In this document: positions 52,064 through 61,391 of the stretch, piece by piece
How the letters are laid out: each line of letters begins with the position of its first letter
Numbering within the stretch: the first letter of the stretch is position 1
Origin: Acetobacter sp. DsW_063
GTDB lineage: Bacteria; Pseudomonadota; Alphaproteobacteria; Acetobacterales; Acetobacteraceae
NCBI RefSeq assembly: GCF_002153745.1
Contig: NZ_JOPL01000009.1
Span: 1 to 64,000 of the forward strand
Length of the DNA: 64,000 nt
Direction of reading: 5' to 3'
Translations under genes and position numbers: made by a program
The notes under the pieces: model-generated
Database searches by the model: none
What the model was told of the DNA's origin: nothing
Seen by the model: the letters and a program-made list of their open reading frames with translations, nothing else

Positions 52064-53409
52064 TCCGAGACCTCCCCGGCAGCTTGTCCCGGAACCTGCT
52101 CACGTCCGATCCGCAATGAAAGAGCCGCGCCGAGCGCTGTGTCCAGAAGCGCCCGTCCAGCCTCGTCTTCATGCAGATCAAGCACTTCGAGCAGAAACGC
52201 CTCAACCAGAATGCGCCGCGCCTGCGCTTCGGGCACACCACGGCTGCGCAGATAGAACAACTGCTCGTCGTCCAGCGCCCCCACAGTGGCACCGTGACTG
52301 CACTTGACGTCGTCAGCGTAAATCTCAAGTTCCGGCTTGGCGTCGATCTCGGCGTGCGGCGACAGCAGCAGCGCCTGGTTCATCTGATAGCCGTCAGTTT
52401 TCTGAGCAATCTGATGAACGTGCACCTTACCCTGAAACACGCCGCGCGCGTGATCGGTCAGCACATTGCGGATCGTCTGCCGGGAAATGCAGTCGGGCGC
52501 CGCGTGCGTGATGACGCTCGTGATGTCGCCAACCTGTTTCTCGCCCAGCAGCTGTGCGCCGTTTACATGGACAGCCGCCTTCGCACCGGAGAGACGCGCG
52601 TGGACCTCATGCCGTGCAAGATCGGAGCCAAGTCCCAGCGTGAAGCTGTCATAGGCGCCGCGCGCCGCGATATTGGCGTAAACCGTGGCGAGATGCGTCG
52701 CCCCGGCTGCTTCTTTCTGCACCTTCACATGCGTGAGCTTCGCGCCCTCCCTGACGTCGCAGGTCAGGACAGGGTTGTGAAAATACGTCGCCGCGCCTGC
52801 GCCACTTCCGCTCGAAACGGCGAGTTCGATCAGTTCCAGCGACGCGCCAGCCCCGAGAGAAACACTATGTCGAGGATGGAAAGAAACGGCCTCATCGCCC
52901 GCACATGCGACCGATACGAGAACGATCCGCTCTGCAGCCACGCCTTCCGCCACCGACAGACGCACGCCATCCGTCGCCAGCGCCGTGTTCAGCGCCACGA
53001 GAGGCTCGCGCTCTGGCGTCGCAAGCGCGTCGAATTCCGGCGACGCCGAGAAGCGTTCGAACGTCACACCCTCTGGCAGGGCCACGCCATTCGCTGGTGA
53101 CGACAGTTCTGGAGCAAACCTTCCGTTGACCAGAACAAGACGCGGCGTGGACGCCAGCAATCCATCGCGCGGCAAGGACTCGTCGAGCGCGCGCCCGACC
53201 GGGTCGGCGTCAAAAGACGCCGCGGCCTCGCGAAATTCATGCCCTGCGAGCGGCCGCAGATGCGTGTAGCGCCACGCCTCCACGCGCGGTCCCGGCAGGC
53301 CTACGCGCCGCAGCTCTCCAACCGCCGCGTGGCGGATCGGATCCTCAATGCCGTCCAGTCGCGCCTCGAATGGCGCCAGACTGCGGCCAACAGGCGCTAT
53401 CGCGTTCAT
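52060..53409 (-). CDS. sufD: SufD component of the Fe-S scaffold complex
   Basis: A 449-residue SufD, partner of SufB and SufC. The right-handed beta-helix core includes DHARGVFQGKVHVHQIAQKTDGYQMNQALLLS (short parts: GVFQGKVHVHQIAQKTDGYQ, MNQALLLSPHAEID) and the C-terminal signature KCSHGATVGALDDEQLFYLRSRG (parts: VKCSHGATVGALDDEQ, LFYLRSRGVPEAQAR) including the conserved His. It overlaps sufC and sufS by 4 bp each, so sufC-D-S are translationally linked. Confidence 0.95.
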   Translation of the reverse strand: MNAIAPVGRSLAPFEARLDGIEDPIRHAAVGELRRVGLPGPRVEAWRYTHLRPLAGHEFREAAASFDADPVGRALDESLPRDGLLASTPRLVLVNGRFAPELSSPANGVALPEGVTFERFSASPEFDALATPEREPLVALNTALATDGVRLSVAEGVAAERIVLVSVACAGDEAVSFHPRHSVSLGAGASLELIELAVSSGSGAGAATYFHNPVLTCDVREGAKLTHVKVQKEAAGATHLATVYANIAARGAYDSFTLGLGSDLARHEVHARLSGAKAAVHVNGAQLLGEKQVGDITSVITHAAPDCISRQTIRNVLTDHARGVFQGKVHVHQIAQKTDGYQMNQALLLSPHAEIDAKPELEIYADDVKCSHGATVGALDDEQLFYLRSRGVPEAQARRILVEAFLLEVLDLHEDEAGRALLDTALGAALSLRIGREQVPGQAAGEVSE

Positions 53410-54176
53410 GCCGCCTCCGCCAGGAACGACGCGTAACCCTGCACGTCGATTTCCTTCGCCAGTTCCGCGCCGCCGCTGTGAACAATGCGGCCACGCGCCA
53501 TCACGTGAACGCGGTCGGGGTTCAGATAATCCAGCAAGCGCTGGTGATGCGTGATGACCAGCGCCGAAAACGTCGGAGACCGGAGCGCATTCACACCGTC
53601 AGCCACGATGCGCAGGGCGTCGACGTCCAGACCGCTGTCCGTCTCGTCAAGAATAGCGAGACTGGGCTGCAGCATTGTCATCTGCAGCACTTCGTTGCGC
53701 TTCTTCTCTCCACCGGAAAAACCGACATTGACGTTGCGCTTCAGCATCTCGTCAGACATCGAGAGCTTCTTCGTCGCCGCGCGAACGGTTTTCAGAAATC
53801 CGACCGCGTCCAGCTCCGCGTCGCCGCGCGCGCGGCGCACCGCATTCACCGCCGTACGAAGAAAATTGGCGTTGTTCACGCCGGGAAGTTCGATCGGCGC
53901 CTGAAAAGCGAGAAACACTCCGGCTGCTGCACGCTCTTCCGGCTCCATCGCCAGCAGGTCCTGTCCTTTGAAGGACACGGCGCCGGACGTCACCTCGTAG
54001 TCCTCGCGGCCGGCGAGAACATAGGAGAGCGTCGACTTTCCCGATCCGTTCGGCCCCATAATCGCATGGACTTCGCCCGGCGGAATGACCAGATCCACGC
54101 CACGGAGAATTTCCTTCGGCGCGCCATCGGCGTCGATTCTGGCGTGCAGACCGGAAATATTCAGAAAATCACTCAT
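53406..54176 (-). CDS. sufC: SufC ATPase
   Basis: A 256-residue ABC-type ATPase that drives the SufBCD complex. Walker A is GPNGSGKST, the Q-loop and signature LNVNVGFSGGEKKRNEVLQ (SGGEKKR), and Walker B LAILDETDSGLDVDAL with the H-loop VITHHQRLL. It starts 99 bp after sufB; this gap carries a 13-bp direct repeat CCCGGAGCGATCG (54186-54198 and 54254-54266). Confidence 0.97.
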   Translation of the reverse strand: MSDFLNISGLHARIDADGAPKEILRGVDLVIPPGEVHAIMGPNGSGKSTLSYVLAGREDYEVTSGAVSFKGQDLLAMEPEERAAAGVFLAFQAPIELPGVNNANFLRTAVNAVRRARGDAELDAVGFLKTVRAATKKLSMSDEMLKRNVNVGFSGGEKKRNEVLQMTMLQPSLAILDETDSGLDVDALRIVADGVNALRSPTFSALVITHHQRLLDYLNPDRVHVMARGRIVHSGGAELAKEIDVQGYASFLAEAA

Positions 54177-54275
54177 ACCATGGCTCCCGGAGCGATCGTC
54201 TGGCCAAGTGCGCCAAGACGATAATCTATCCCTACTGTGTTTGCTTGCGACCGCCCGGAGCGATCGCCCGATATT

Positions 54276-55766
54276 TTACCCGACGCTGCCTTCAAGGCTG
54301 ATCTGAAGAAGTTTCTGCGCCTCGACAGCAAACTCCATCGGCAGTTCCTTGAGCACGTCCTTGCAGAACCCGTTGACGATCAGACCGACCGCGTCTTCTT
54401 CCGAAAGCCCGCGCTGACGGCAGTAGAACATCTGGTCTTCGGAAATCTTCGAGGTCGTCGCTTCATGTTCCACGCGCGCCGCCATGTTCCGGTTCTCGAT
54501 ATACGGAACCGTGTGCGCGCCGCATTTATCGCCGATCAGCAGGCTGTCGCATTGCGTGAAATTCCGCGCTCCAGACGCTTTCGGCAGGATGCGAACCAGA
54601 CCTCGATACGTGCTGTCGGAATGACCGGCGCTTATCGTCTTGGCGATGATCGTGGAGCGCGTGTTGCGCCCGATATGGATCATCTTCGTACCGGTGTCGG
54701 CCTGTTGGCGATTGTTCGTGACGGCGACAGAGTAGAACTCACCCACGGCCCCTTCGCCCTGCAGAATGCAGGAAGGATATTTCCATGTGATCGCCGACCC
54801 CGTCTCGACCTGAGTCCACGATATCTTCGATCGCGCACCGCGGCACGCGCCGCGTTTCGTGACGAAGTTGTAGATGCCGCCAAGACCGTTCTCGTCGCCC
54901 GGATACCAGTTCTGCACCGTGCTGTATTTGATGGAGGCGTCCTCCATCGCGACAAGTTCGACAACCGCCGCGTGAAGCTGGTTCTCGTCACGCATCGGCG
55001 CGGTGCACCCTTCGAGATACGAGACCGAAGCCTTGTCCTCGACGATGATCAGCGTGCGTTCGAACTGCCCCGTGTTGCGGGCGTTGATGCGGAAATACGT
55101 CGACAGTTCCATCGGGCAACGCACGCCCTTGGGAACGTAAACGAACGATCCGTCCGTAAAGACGGCGGAATTCAGCGCGGCGAAGAAATTGTCGCCCACC
55201 GGCACGACGCTGCCGAGATACTGGCGCACCAGATCGGGGTAGTCCCGAACAGCCTCCGAGATCGGGCAGAAGATCACGCCAGCTTCGGCCAGCGTCTTGC
55301 GGAAAGTCGTTGCGACGGACACGCTGTCGAACACCGCATCGACCGCGATCGGCATCCGGGCTTCCTCACCCTCCGGAACCTCGACGCCCGCGAGCAACGC
55401 CTGCTCATGCAGCGGAATGCCCAGCTTTTCGTAAGTCCGCAGAAGCTCGGGGTCGACTTCGTCCAGAGACTTCGGGCCAGCCTTCTTCTTCGGCGCGGCG
55501 TAGTAATATGCGTCCTGATAATCGATCGGCGGATGCGAGACCTTGGCCCAATTCGGCTCTTCCATCGTCTGCCAAGCTGCGAACGCGGCCAGACGCCAGT
55601 CAAGCAACCATTGCGGCTCTTCTTTGCGCGAAGAGATCAGCCGGATGGTGTCTTCGTTGAGCCCCTTGGGCGCGAAGTCCATCTCGATGTCGGTCTCAAA
55701 CCCCCATTTATAGGAGGATTGCCCGAGCTTCTCGACCTGTTCGCGGGTCTCTGTAACAGCTGGCAT
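54276..55766 (-). CDS. sufB: SufB scaffold protein
   Basis: A 496-residue SufB on which new Fe-S clusters are built. Typical sequences are [30 protein letters not shown] (parts: [32 protein letters not shown]), [20 protein letters not shown], and the C-terminal [19 protein letters not shown] with [10 protein letters not shown]. The length is normal. It lies 5 bp after the Rrf2 regulator gene. Its high expression is likely set by the regulator promoter. Confidence 0.97.
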   Translation of the reverse strand: MPAVTETREQVEKLGQSSYKWGFETDIEMDFAPKGLNEDTIRLISSRKEEPQWLLDWRLAAFAAWQTMEEPNWAKVSHPPIDYQDAYYYAAPKKKAGPKSLDEVDPELLRTYEKLGIPLHEQALLAGVEVPEGEEARMPIAVDAVFDSVSVATTFRKTLAEAGVIFCPISEAVRDYPDLVRQYLGSVVPVGDNFFAALNSAVFTDGSFVYVPKGVRCPMELSTYFRINARNTGQFERTLIIVEDKASVSYLEGCTAPMRDENQLHAAVVELVAMEDASIKYSTVQNWYPGDENGLGGIYNFVTKRGACRGARSKISWTQVETGSAITWKYPSCILQGEGAVGEFYSVAVTNNRQQADTGTKMIHIGRNTRSTIIAKTISAGHSDSTYRGLVRILPKASGARNFTQCDSLLIGDKCGAHTVPYIENRNMAARVEHEATTSKISEDQMFYCRQRGLSEEDAVGLIVNGFCKDVLKELPMEFAVEAQKLLQISLEGSVG

Positions 55767-55771
55767 CTATC

Positions 55772-56272
55772 CTATCCTCCCACCGCGCCGGTAAAATCGG
55801 CCACTCTGCCGCGCGTAGCGGCCATATCTGCGCATGCTTCGTCTGACTTCACGCGCGCGCCCCTCGCCCGTCCGCTCGTCTTCGCCATACGGGCGAGGGA
55901 GATACCGGACAAGGCTTCGTGAATCGCGTCGTTCACCGGGTCCCAGCACCCATAAAGCGCGCAATCCGGTCCGATCTCGCACCCGGCTCCACCGCTTACG
56001 CAAGCTGTCAGGGAAATCGGGCCGTCGATCGCTGCGATGACGCGCGCAACGGAAATATTCTCGAGCGGCACCGCCAGACGGTATCCACCGCGCGCGCCTC
56101 TCTGGGACGCAAGCAAGCCATCCCCTGCCAACGTCTTGAGAACTTTCGCCACAGTCGGTTCCGGAACGCCGGTTTCCGCCGACAACGTGGACGACGTCAC
56201 GACGCCATCCAGTCGTCCCAGTTCGACGAGCGTCCTGACGGCGTAATCGGTCAGTTTCGACAGCCTGAACAT
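55772..56272 (-). CDS. Rrf2-family regulator of the SUF operon
   Basis: A 166-residue winged-helix regulator. ATG 56272 gives the family start MFRLSKLTDYAVRTLVEL; an upstream GTG adds 15 weak residues. The HTH reads STLSAETGVPEPTVAKVLKTL and the wing RGARGGYRLAVPLENI. Cluster ligands are likely C91, C98 and C104 (ACVSGGAGCEIGPDCALYGC, with an extra C109), close to the IscR pattern C92-C98-C104. It would sense Fe-S status and repress the operon when clusters are plentiful. An IscR-like box stands upstream. Confidence 0.9.
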   Translation of the reverse strand: MFRLSKLTDYAVRTLVELGRLDGVVTSSTLSAETGVPEPTVAKVLKTLAGDGLLASQRGARGGYRLAVPLENISVARVIAAIDGPISLTACVSGGAGCEIGPDCALYGCWDPVNDAIHEALSGISLARMAKTSGRARGARVKSDEACADMAATRGRVADFTGAVGG

Positions 56273-56307
56273 ACGAAGGTCACCTGCTGAAACGGCTTCG
56301 CTGCCAT

Positions 56308-56328
56308 TAAGGACCAAATCAGTCCTGT
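56308..56328 (-). promoter_or_regulatory. IscR-like operator before rrf2-suf
   Basis: AAGGACCAAATCAGTCCTG shows a near-palindromic GGAC-N7-GTCC core and resembles the GACT-N5-AGTC pattern of type 1 IscR boxes. On the minus strand it falls between TTGAAA and a possible -10, 38 bp before the regulator start, fitting autorepression. Confidence 0.5.
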
Positions 56329-56415
56329 TTCAACGAGACAGATGCTTCGCCGACCTCGATCCGTCAAGGGGGCACACCATTACGTGACGCGCCCTGAACG
56401 GTATCACAGCAGGCT

Positions 56416-59280
56416 TTAGCCGAACGCGCCTACATTATGCGCGATGGCCACGCTGATCTCCCGCACGATATCGAACATCGCGCGCATGGGACGGAAAATG
56501 TAGTCGTGTTCATAGGTGTAGGCGTTTTCCACCTGCGGCCCGGCAGGTTCATGGAAATCGAATTCCGGCGCGCGGTCGCCCCGGGGAAACACCGCATCCA
56601 GTTCACGAAGCACCGACGGAATTTCAAGGCAGAGTATCCGTCGCATCATGACGTCCCGCGTGAAAGCGCCACGCGGCATGAAGAACGGGATCTGCGTCGC
56701 CAGAAGCCAGATGCGCTCAATCATCGCGATACGGATCGCATGCAACCCGCGTTCGGTCGGACTCATGGACGGCGCATCCGGCCATGCCGCACGCAACGCC
56801 AGATGGTCGGCCTGAATACGCCGGAACATCGACTGCGTGTCCGCCCAGAAGTCGAGCTTCTCCAGATCGTGCATCACCGCAAGATAGGGGCCGCGCCGTG
56901 CAGCCTCATCCTCCGCTGTCGCACGATCCAGCCAGTACCCCGGATCAAGCAGAGAGATCACGCTACGCAGCACCTGATCGTCCGAATGCGCCAGCGCGTG
57001 CGCGGCGAAGTCTAGCGCACGGTGAAAGCGCGGGCTGCCGTCTCGGAAGGAATCGAACGTCTCCGGATGCCGGTGCGCAGCCGATCCCAGCCCCTGAATG
57101 GTGTTGGCGCACCAGCCGAGTTGTTGAAGTATCGCGTTGTTGGGGATCGCACGAAGCTGGCTCGGATGCGTGATGCGCGGGGTCGCCCCGCCGCCCTCGC
57201 TCTGTCGGGCCGCCGGACGCGAGCCTGTCTTGTCGATCAATGACGGACCGAACGCCCCGAGCAGATCAGCGTAGCCCGGATCGTCCACCAGAGACGTCAT
57301 ACCCTCTGCGATGGTGGAGAAAAAATCGGACGAGAAATCAGGTTCGTCATAGACGGGATCTCGCTCCCGACGCGGCGGCGTGAAAACATGCTCCGCGATG
57401 GTCGCGATGCAGGCTCCCGCAAGTTCCGGTGTGCCGAACAGCAGGTAGCCATCACCGCCCTGAAAGGCGCTCTCTTCCCGATATCGCAGTCCCAGTTCCG
57501 CGAAGCGAGCGCGAACGTGCGGCGGCGAGAGATAATCGAGCCTGTCAGAGAGCCTGAACGGGTGCGCGCCACGCCCAATGCTTTCGCCGTGGGTGTCGAA
57601 CAGGATGACCTCGACGTCCTGCAGATCCCATTTCTGCAACAGATCCGCGATCTTCAAACGAAGACGTTCGATCAGATATGTCGCGGCGAGCTGCCCGACG
57701 TAGCGGCCTGAGTCGGAATATCCGAACTGAAGGCTCATCTTTCCCGTCTGGCGCAGGTAGTCACGCCAGTGAGGCGAACGCAGCGCCTCCTCGACGATCT
57801 GCGCCCCGCCCATCAGGGCCTCTCGCGTCTCGAAAAGCGGCGAGATCTCCACCTTGTCCGCGATGCCAAAATGCCGCGCGAGCCACAGCGCCGCCAGCAG
57901 CGTGTATCCGCTCTCCGTCTCCGCCACGAGGAAGCGCACCGGCGTCGCGGTGTCCACATGCTTGACGATCTGCGCGATGGTCATCATCAGCCGCGCCGCC
58001 GAAGCCTGCTCGACCAGCAGAGCCCCAAAATCGACCGGCGTCGCCGTCACCGTGTCCAACGCGTCGTTGATGCGCGACAGAAGCGCACGGCGGTGCGTCG
58101 GGTTGGCAGGATCGTCTGTCAACCGCAGACGCTGACGCAACACATTGTGAATTTGGGTGGCGTTGAGCCGCGTATGGGTTTGCGCCACCGCCATGCCGTG
58201 CGCCAGAAACCCTGACCGCGCCACTGAGAGTCCCAGTTTCGCATCGTCCGGCGCACTGTCGATAGCGTCCTGCAGCGCGTCCGCCAGAGCCTGCGGGTCC
58301 GAGATGGCGTCGGCCGCCCGATCGACAATCAGCGCCGCAAATTCCAGCGCCGCCGCCGGATCGGCGCTTTTCGGCGTCGCGGCGATCTGCGCCTCGACCG
58401 TGTAGATCGCGCGCGAAACCCTGCTGATCAACGCCGCAGCGTCGACGCCGCTTTGCTGCACCTGCGCACGCAGACGCTGAAGCTGGAACAGCTTCATCCG
58501 CAACCGCAGCCGCATCGTGTCCCACCAGCCAATGTCGGTGCGGCCGTCTGTGTCGTAACCCACCCAACTCGTCAGGATCAGCGGCTTCGGCGTGAGCGTC
58601 GTCCAGTTATCAGGCCAGCGTTCGCGCGCCTCTCGCAGCAGATCCGTCACGAACGTGTCGATCGCATCCCGTCCCCGCAGGATCGCGTCGGACGCCAGAC
58701 CGAACTCTTCTTCAAGCGTCGGCGGACCTGAACGCCGGTGGGTCTCGAACGCTGGAGCCGCAACCGGCGGCGTCGGCAGGGAGGCGCTCTCTGCGAGCGC
58801 CGCATAGACCGGGTTCGCCACGGCGAATGTCGGATGAGCCGTGAAGACCGCCGCGAATCTTGTACGCTCGACCGCTGCGCGAAACGCGTCCAGACCACCT
58901 CCGTCTGGCGCAGAGACCGCCTCTTCTACAATGTGGGCAGCAACCCCCGCCAGCCGTTCCGCCGTATCCGCCGCAGCCGCTCCTCCCGGGTAACGGTGCA
59001 GCCGGGTGGCGCGCCGCAGGAACGCCTCGTCGCGCAGGCGCCTTACGACTTCACGCAAATCGTCCACGGAGAGACGCCCGCGATCAAGCATCCATTCAAG
59101 GCGGCTTACCAGCGTATGGAGGCTTGGTCCTGATTTCGTCCCGGAAGCCTCATCGCCAGCGATCTGGGTCTCCCCTGCCAACAAAGAGAACGCCGCACGC
59201 GCAGCGTCCGTCATGCCGCTATGCCCCGACAGGGTCTGGGCAGGCGGAGTCCGTGATTCGGCGGGCGACGTATCGGCCAT
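56416..59280 (-). CDS. ppc: Divergent phosphoenolpyruvate carboxylase
   Basis: A 954-residue PEP-carboxylase-family protein, which would make oxaloacetate from PEP and bicarbonate. The catalytic His is kept in FTAHPTFAV (147-152), but the following Glu of HPTE is Phe. GYSDSGRYVGQLAATYL aligns with the signature GYSDSxKDAG, so its Lys is Arg. FDTHGESIGRGAHPFRLSD aligns with FHGRGGxxGRGGxP, losing one His and one Arg while keeping the second Arg. The C-terminus is AHNVGAFG rather than the usual RNTG. The fold and length are right. It may be a lineage-specific active form or one with altered activity. ATG 59280 has a weak ribosome-binding site; GTG 59292 is an alternative. Confidence 0.8.
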   Translation of the reverse strand: MADTSPAESRTPPAQTLSGHSGMTDAARAAFSLLAGETQIAGDEASGTKSGPSLHTLVSRLEWMLDRGRLSVDDLREVVRRLRDEAFLRRATRLHRYPGGAAAADTAERLAGVAAHIVEEAVSAPDGGGLDAFRAAVERTRFAAVFTAHPTFAVANPVYAALAESASLPTPPVAAPAFETHRRSGPPTLEEEFGLASDAILRGRDAIDTFVTDLLREARERWPDNWTTLTPKPLILTSWVGYDTDGRTDIGWWDTMRLRLRMKLFQLQRLRAQVQQSGVDAAALISRVSRAIYTVEAQIAATPKSADPAAALEFAALIVDRAADAISDPQALADALQDAIDSAPDDAKLGLSVARSGFLAHGMAVAQTHTRLNATQIHNVLRQRLRLTDDPANPTHRRALLSRINDALDTVTATPVDFGALLVEQASAARLMMTIAQIVKHVDTATPVRFLVAETESGYTLLAALWLARHFGIADKVEISPLFETREALMGGAQIVEEALRSPHWRDYLRQTGKMSLQFGYSDSGRYVGQLAATYLIERLRLKIADLLQKWDLQDVEVILFDTHGESIGRGAHPFRLSDRLDYLSPPHVRARFAELGLRYREESAFQGGDGYLLFGTPELAGACIATIAEHVFTPPRRERDPVYDEPDFSSDFFSTIAEGMTSLVDDPGYADLLGAFGPSLIDKTGSRPAARQSEGGGATPRITHPSQLRAIPNNAILQQLGWCANTIQGLGSAAHRHPETFDSFRDGSPRFHRALDFAAHALAHSDDQVLRSVISLLDPGYWLDRATAEDEAARRGPYLAVMHDLEKLDFWADTQSMFRRIQADHLALRAAWPDAPSMSPTERGLHAIRIAMIERIWLLATQIPFFMPRGAFTRDVMMRRILCLEIPSVLRELDAVFPRGDRAPEFDFHEPAGPQVENAYTYEHDYIFRPMRAMFDIVREISVAIAHNVGAFG

Positions 59281-59404
59281 AAAAAATCTCACACGCAGGA
59301 ATTAGGGGCTGAGGGTTTCACGGCCACACATTCGGCGCAATGCCGGAGCCACATACCAAACGGCGTTTGGGGCGCCGTTCACGGGGATGCTATCAGGCGA
59401 GGCC

Positions 59405-60697
59405 ATGAACGCACAGACCTCACCAGACGACGAAGCACGCCGGGCGCTCATCCGGCAAAAACGTATGGCTACCGGGATGCTCGGCGGAATGGCCGCCTTG
59501 ACGCTGGCGGGGTACATTCTCCCTGCACGCGGATGGCTCTCCGAATCGCTCTGGATAGACACGCTTCGAGCTGGTGGCAGGGCGGGAATTGTCGGCGGGC
59601 TGGCCGACTGGTTCGCCGTCACAGCCCTGTTCCGACAGCCTCTCGGCCTGCCCATTCCGCACACAGCGATCATTCCAGCCCAAAAAGAGCGTCTCGGGCG
59701 CGCGCTCGGACGCTTCGTCACGACGCAGGTGCTCACGGAGCCCGAGGTTGATCGGGTCCTGTTGAACGCCGACCTCCCGGGTATCGTCGCCAGACTGCTT
59801 GCCGACCCGACGACAGCCGAATCACTCACGCGCGGAGCGATCGGCATGGTTCCGAATGCGCTGGAACGGCTGGAGGACGGTCGCGCCGGGGCCGCCCTAG
59901 GACGTAGCCTGCCGGTGTTGCTCGGGGGAGCCAATCTCGCTCCAGTCATCGCGCGCGCCCTGCGTGCATTGGTGGAGAGCGAGCACCATCAGGAGGTTCT
60001 GTCTTTCCTCGTCGGGCAACTGAAATCGATGCTGCAGTCGAAGGAAGCCGCCCTCCGCGTAACGATCGAAGATCGCGTGCGCGAACAGGGCGGGCGCCTT
60101 CTCAGTTGGGCGATCGGCGGATCGATCGCCACGAAAGTCCTCGTTGCGGCCGCAGAGGAGCTCGACCGCATAAACCCACGAGATTCCGCCCTTCGCGAAG
60201 GGTTCACCGCCTGGGTCCGAGCCGAAATCGACCGGATTGAAAACGATCCCGAACGCGCCGATGAGCTGTCGCGCTCGCTGCGCGATGTCTTTCACCACGA
60301 TTCCATGGTGACCTGGGGGGGGGATCTCTGGGCGCGCCTGCGCCGCATGATCATTGAAGATACCGAACGCGACGACGGCTGGATCGCCACCATTGTCCGG
60401 GAGACGTTGGCGCGTCTGGCGGTGCAGGCGGAACATGACCCGTTGATGCGTCGCCGTATCGAAGACGGCGTCCGCAAGACGGTCTGGCGCGCCCTTCCCA
60501 CCCTGCGCGATCGCCTAGGCGATTTTATCGCAAGCGTGGTCGGAAACTGGGACGCGGCGGCGATCGCCGACAGGCTGGAACTACGGGTCGGGCAGGATCT
60601 GCAATATATCCGCATGAACGGCACACTGGTGGGGTTCGGCGTCGGCGCTGTGCTGTCGCTCGGGTTGCGGATGGTTTTTGGCGTGGTCGGACAGTAG
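59405..60697 (+). CDS. DUF445 membrane protein
   Basis: A 430-residue DUF445 (YjiN/YheB-like) protein of unknown role. ATG 59405 follows AGGCGAGG. An N-terminal transmembrane segment (MLGGMAALTLAGYIL) is followed by the family signature GIVGGLADWFAVTALFRQPLGLPIPHTAIIP (parts: GGLADWFAVTALFRQP, LGLPIPHTAIIP), a long helical periplasmic or cytoplasmic region, and a C-terminal hydrophobic helix (LVGFGVGAVLSLGLRMVFG). A nine-G run (60315-60323) is present in MVTWGGDLWARL. Divergent from ppc. Confidence 0.85.
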   Translation: MNAQTSPDDEARRALIRQKRMATGMLGGMAALTLAGYILPARGWLSESLWIDTLRAGGRAGIVGGLADWFAVTALFRQPLGLPIPHTAIIPAQKERLGRALGRFVTTQVLTEPEVDRVLLNADLPGIVARLLADPTTAESLTRGAIGMVPNALERLEDGRAGAALGRSLPVLLGGANLAPVIARALRALVESEHHQEVLSFLVGQLKSMLQSKEAALRVTIEDRVREQGGRLLSWAIGGSIATKVLVAAAEELDRINPRDSALREGFTAWVRAEIDRIENDPERADELSRSLRDVFHHDSMVTWGGDLWARLRRMIIEDTERDDGWIATIVRETLARLAVQAEHDPLMRRRIEDGVRKTVWRALPTLRDRLGDFIASVVGNWDAAAIADRLELRVGQDLQYIRMNGTLVGFGVGAVLSLGLRMVFGVVGQ

Positions 60698-60931
60698 CAA
60701 GCCAGTTTCGTCCTCGGAAAAAGAAACTCCTCCGCGTTCCAGACGCTTAATCGACCAAGAACAGGCGTTAAGCGTTTAGGGATTCGCGAATGCGCCGGTT
60801 GTTGTCGTTTGGCCGAATTTTGGGAACGACCCCTCGAAGGTTATGCTTGCGCGCCAGAACGTGCCGCGCCCACGGGCGTTGAGCCGAGGTTGAGGCGGAA
60901 CGGCGCGTGGCAATTGTTAAGGAGTGGAATT

Positions 60932-61288
60932 ATGAAAGCAGTTCTGTCGAAGGTCGTCCTGACCGCTACACTCGCCATCGCGGCGCCTGCTATCGCCATA
61001 TCCGGGGCTTCTTTCGCTTCGGCCGAAGAGCACCATCACCACCATCATCACCATGATGGCGAGATGTCGAAGGGCAAAACGGCCCCGACGAGCGCAACCG
61101 AAGACCTGAACGCCCGCAGCCTGGCCGCTGCGCAGCAGGACAAGGTTCCGTCGATCGGCGCGACCGCCCCCACCGCGGCTCCAGTCGCTCCGACGGTCCC
61201 TTCTGTCGCAGCTGGAACCGGAACGGTCGCCCCGCCGGCTCCTGCGACGCCTGACGTTGCGACACCAGCGAGCGCTTCCGGCAACTAA
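60932..61288 (+). CDS. Small secreted protein with natural His8 tract
   Basis: A 118-residue protein with no recognised family. AAGGAG lies 7 nt before ATG 60932. The signal peptide MKAVLSKVVLTATLAIAAPA ends about ASFASA, and the mature N-terminus then starts EE followed by eight consecutive His (34-41) and an acidic DGEMSKGK. The rest is Ala/Pro/Thr/Val-rich and low in order. Metal (Ni, Zn, Cu) binding is a natural inference; a role in periplasmic metal buffering is possible. It ends at a strong hairpin. About 230 bp precede it with no other gene seen. Confidence 0.8.
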   Translation: MKAVLSKVVLTATLAIAAPAIAISGASFASAEEHHHHHHHHDGEMSKGKTAPTSATEDLNARSLAAAQQDKVPSIGATAPTAAPVAPTVPSVAAGTGTVAPPAPATPDVATPASASGN

Positions 61289-61316
61289 GCCCATCTGGAT
61301 CGCGGGATTCGGAAAG

Positions 61317-61346
61317 TGCAGGCGGCGTTTTACTCCGCCGCCTGCA
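61317..61346. terminator. Two-way terminator hairpin
   Basis: TGCAGGCGGCG and CGCCGCCTGCA pair over 11 bp around TTTTACTC. It lies between the His-tract gene (+) and the convergent MarR-GNAT gene (-). Confidence 0.8.
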
Positions 61347-61391
61347 TCAAAGATGCGGCGATTTTATCCCACCAGATAATTGCGACGACGC

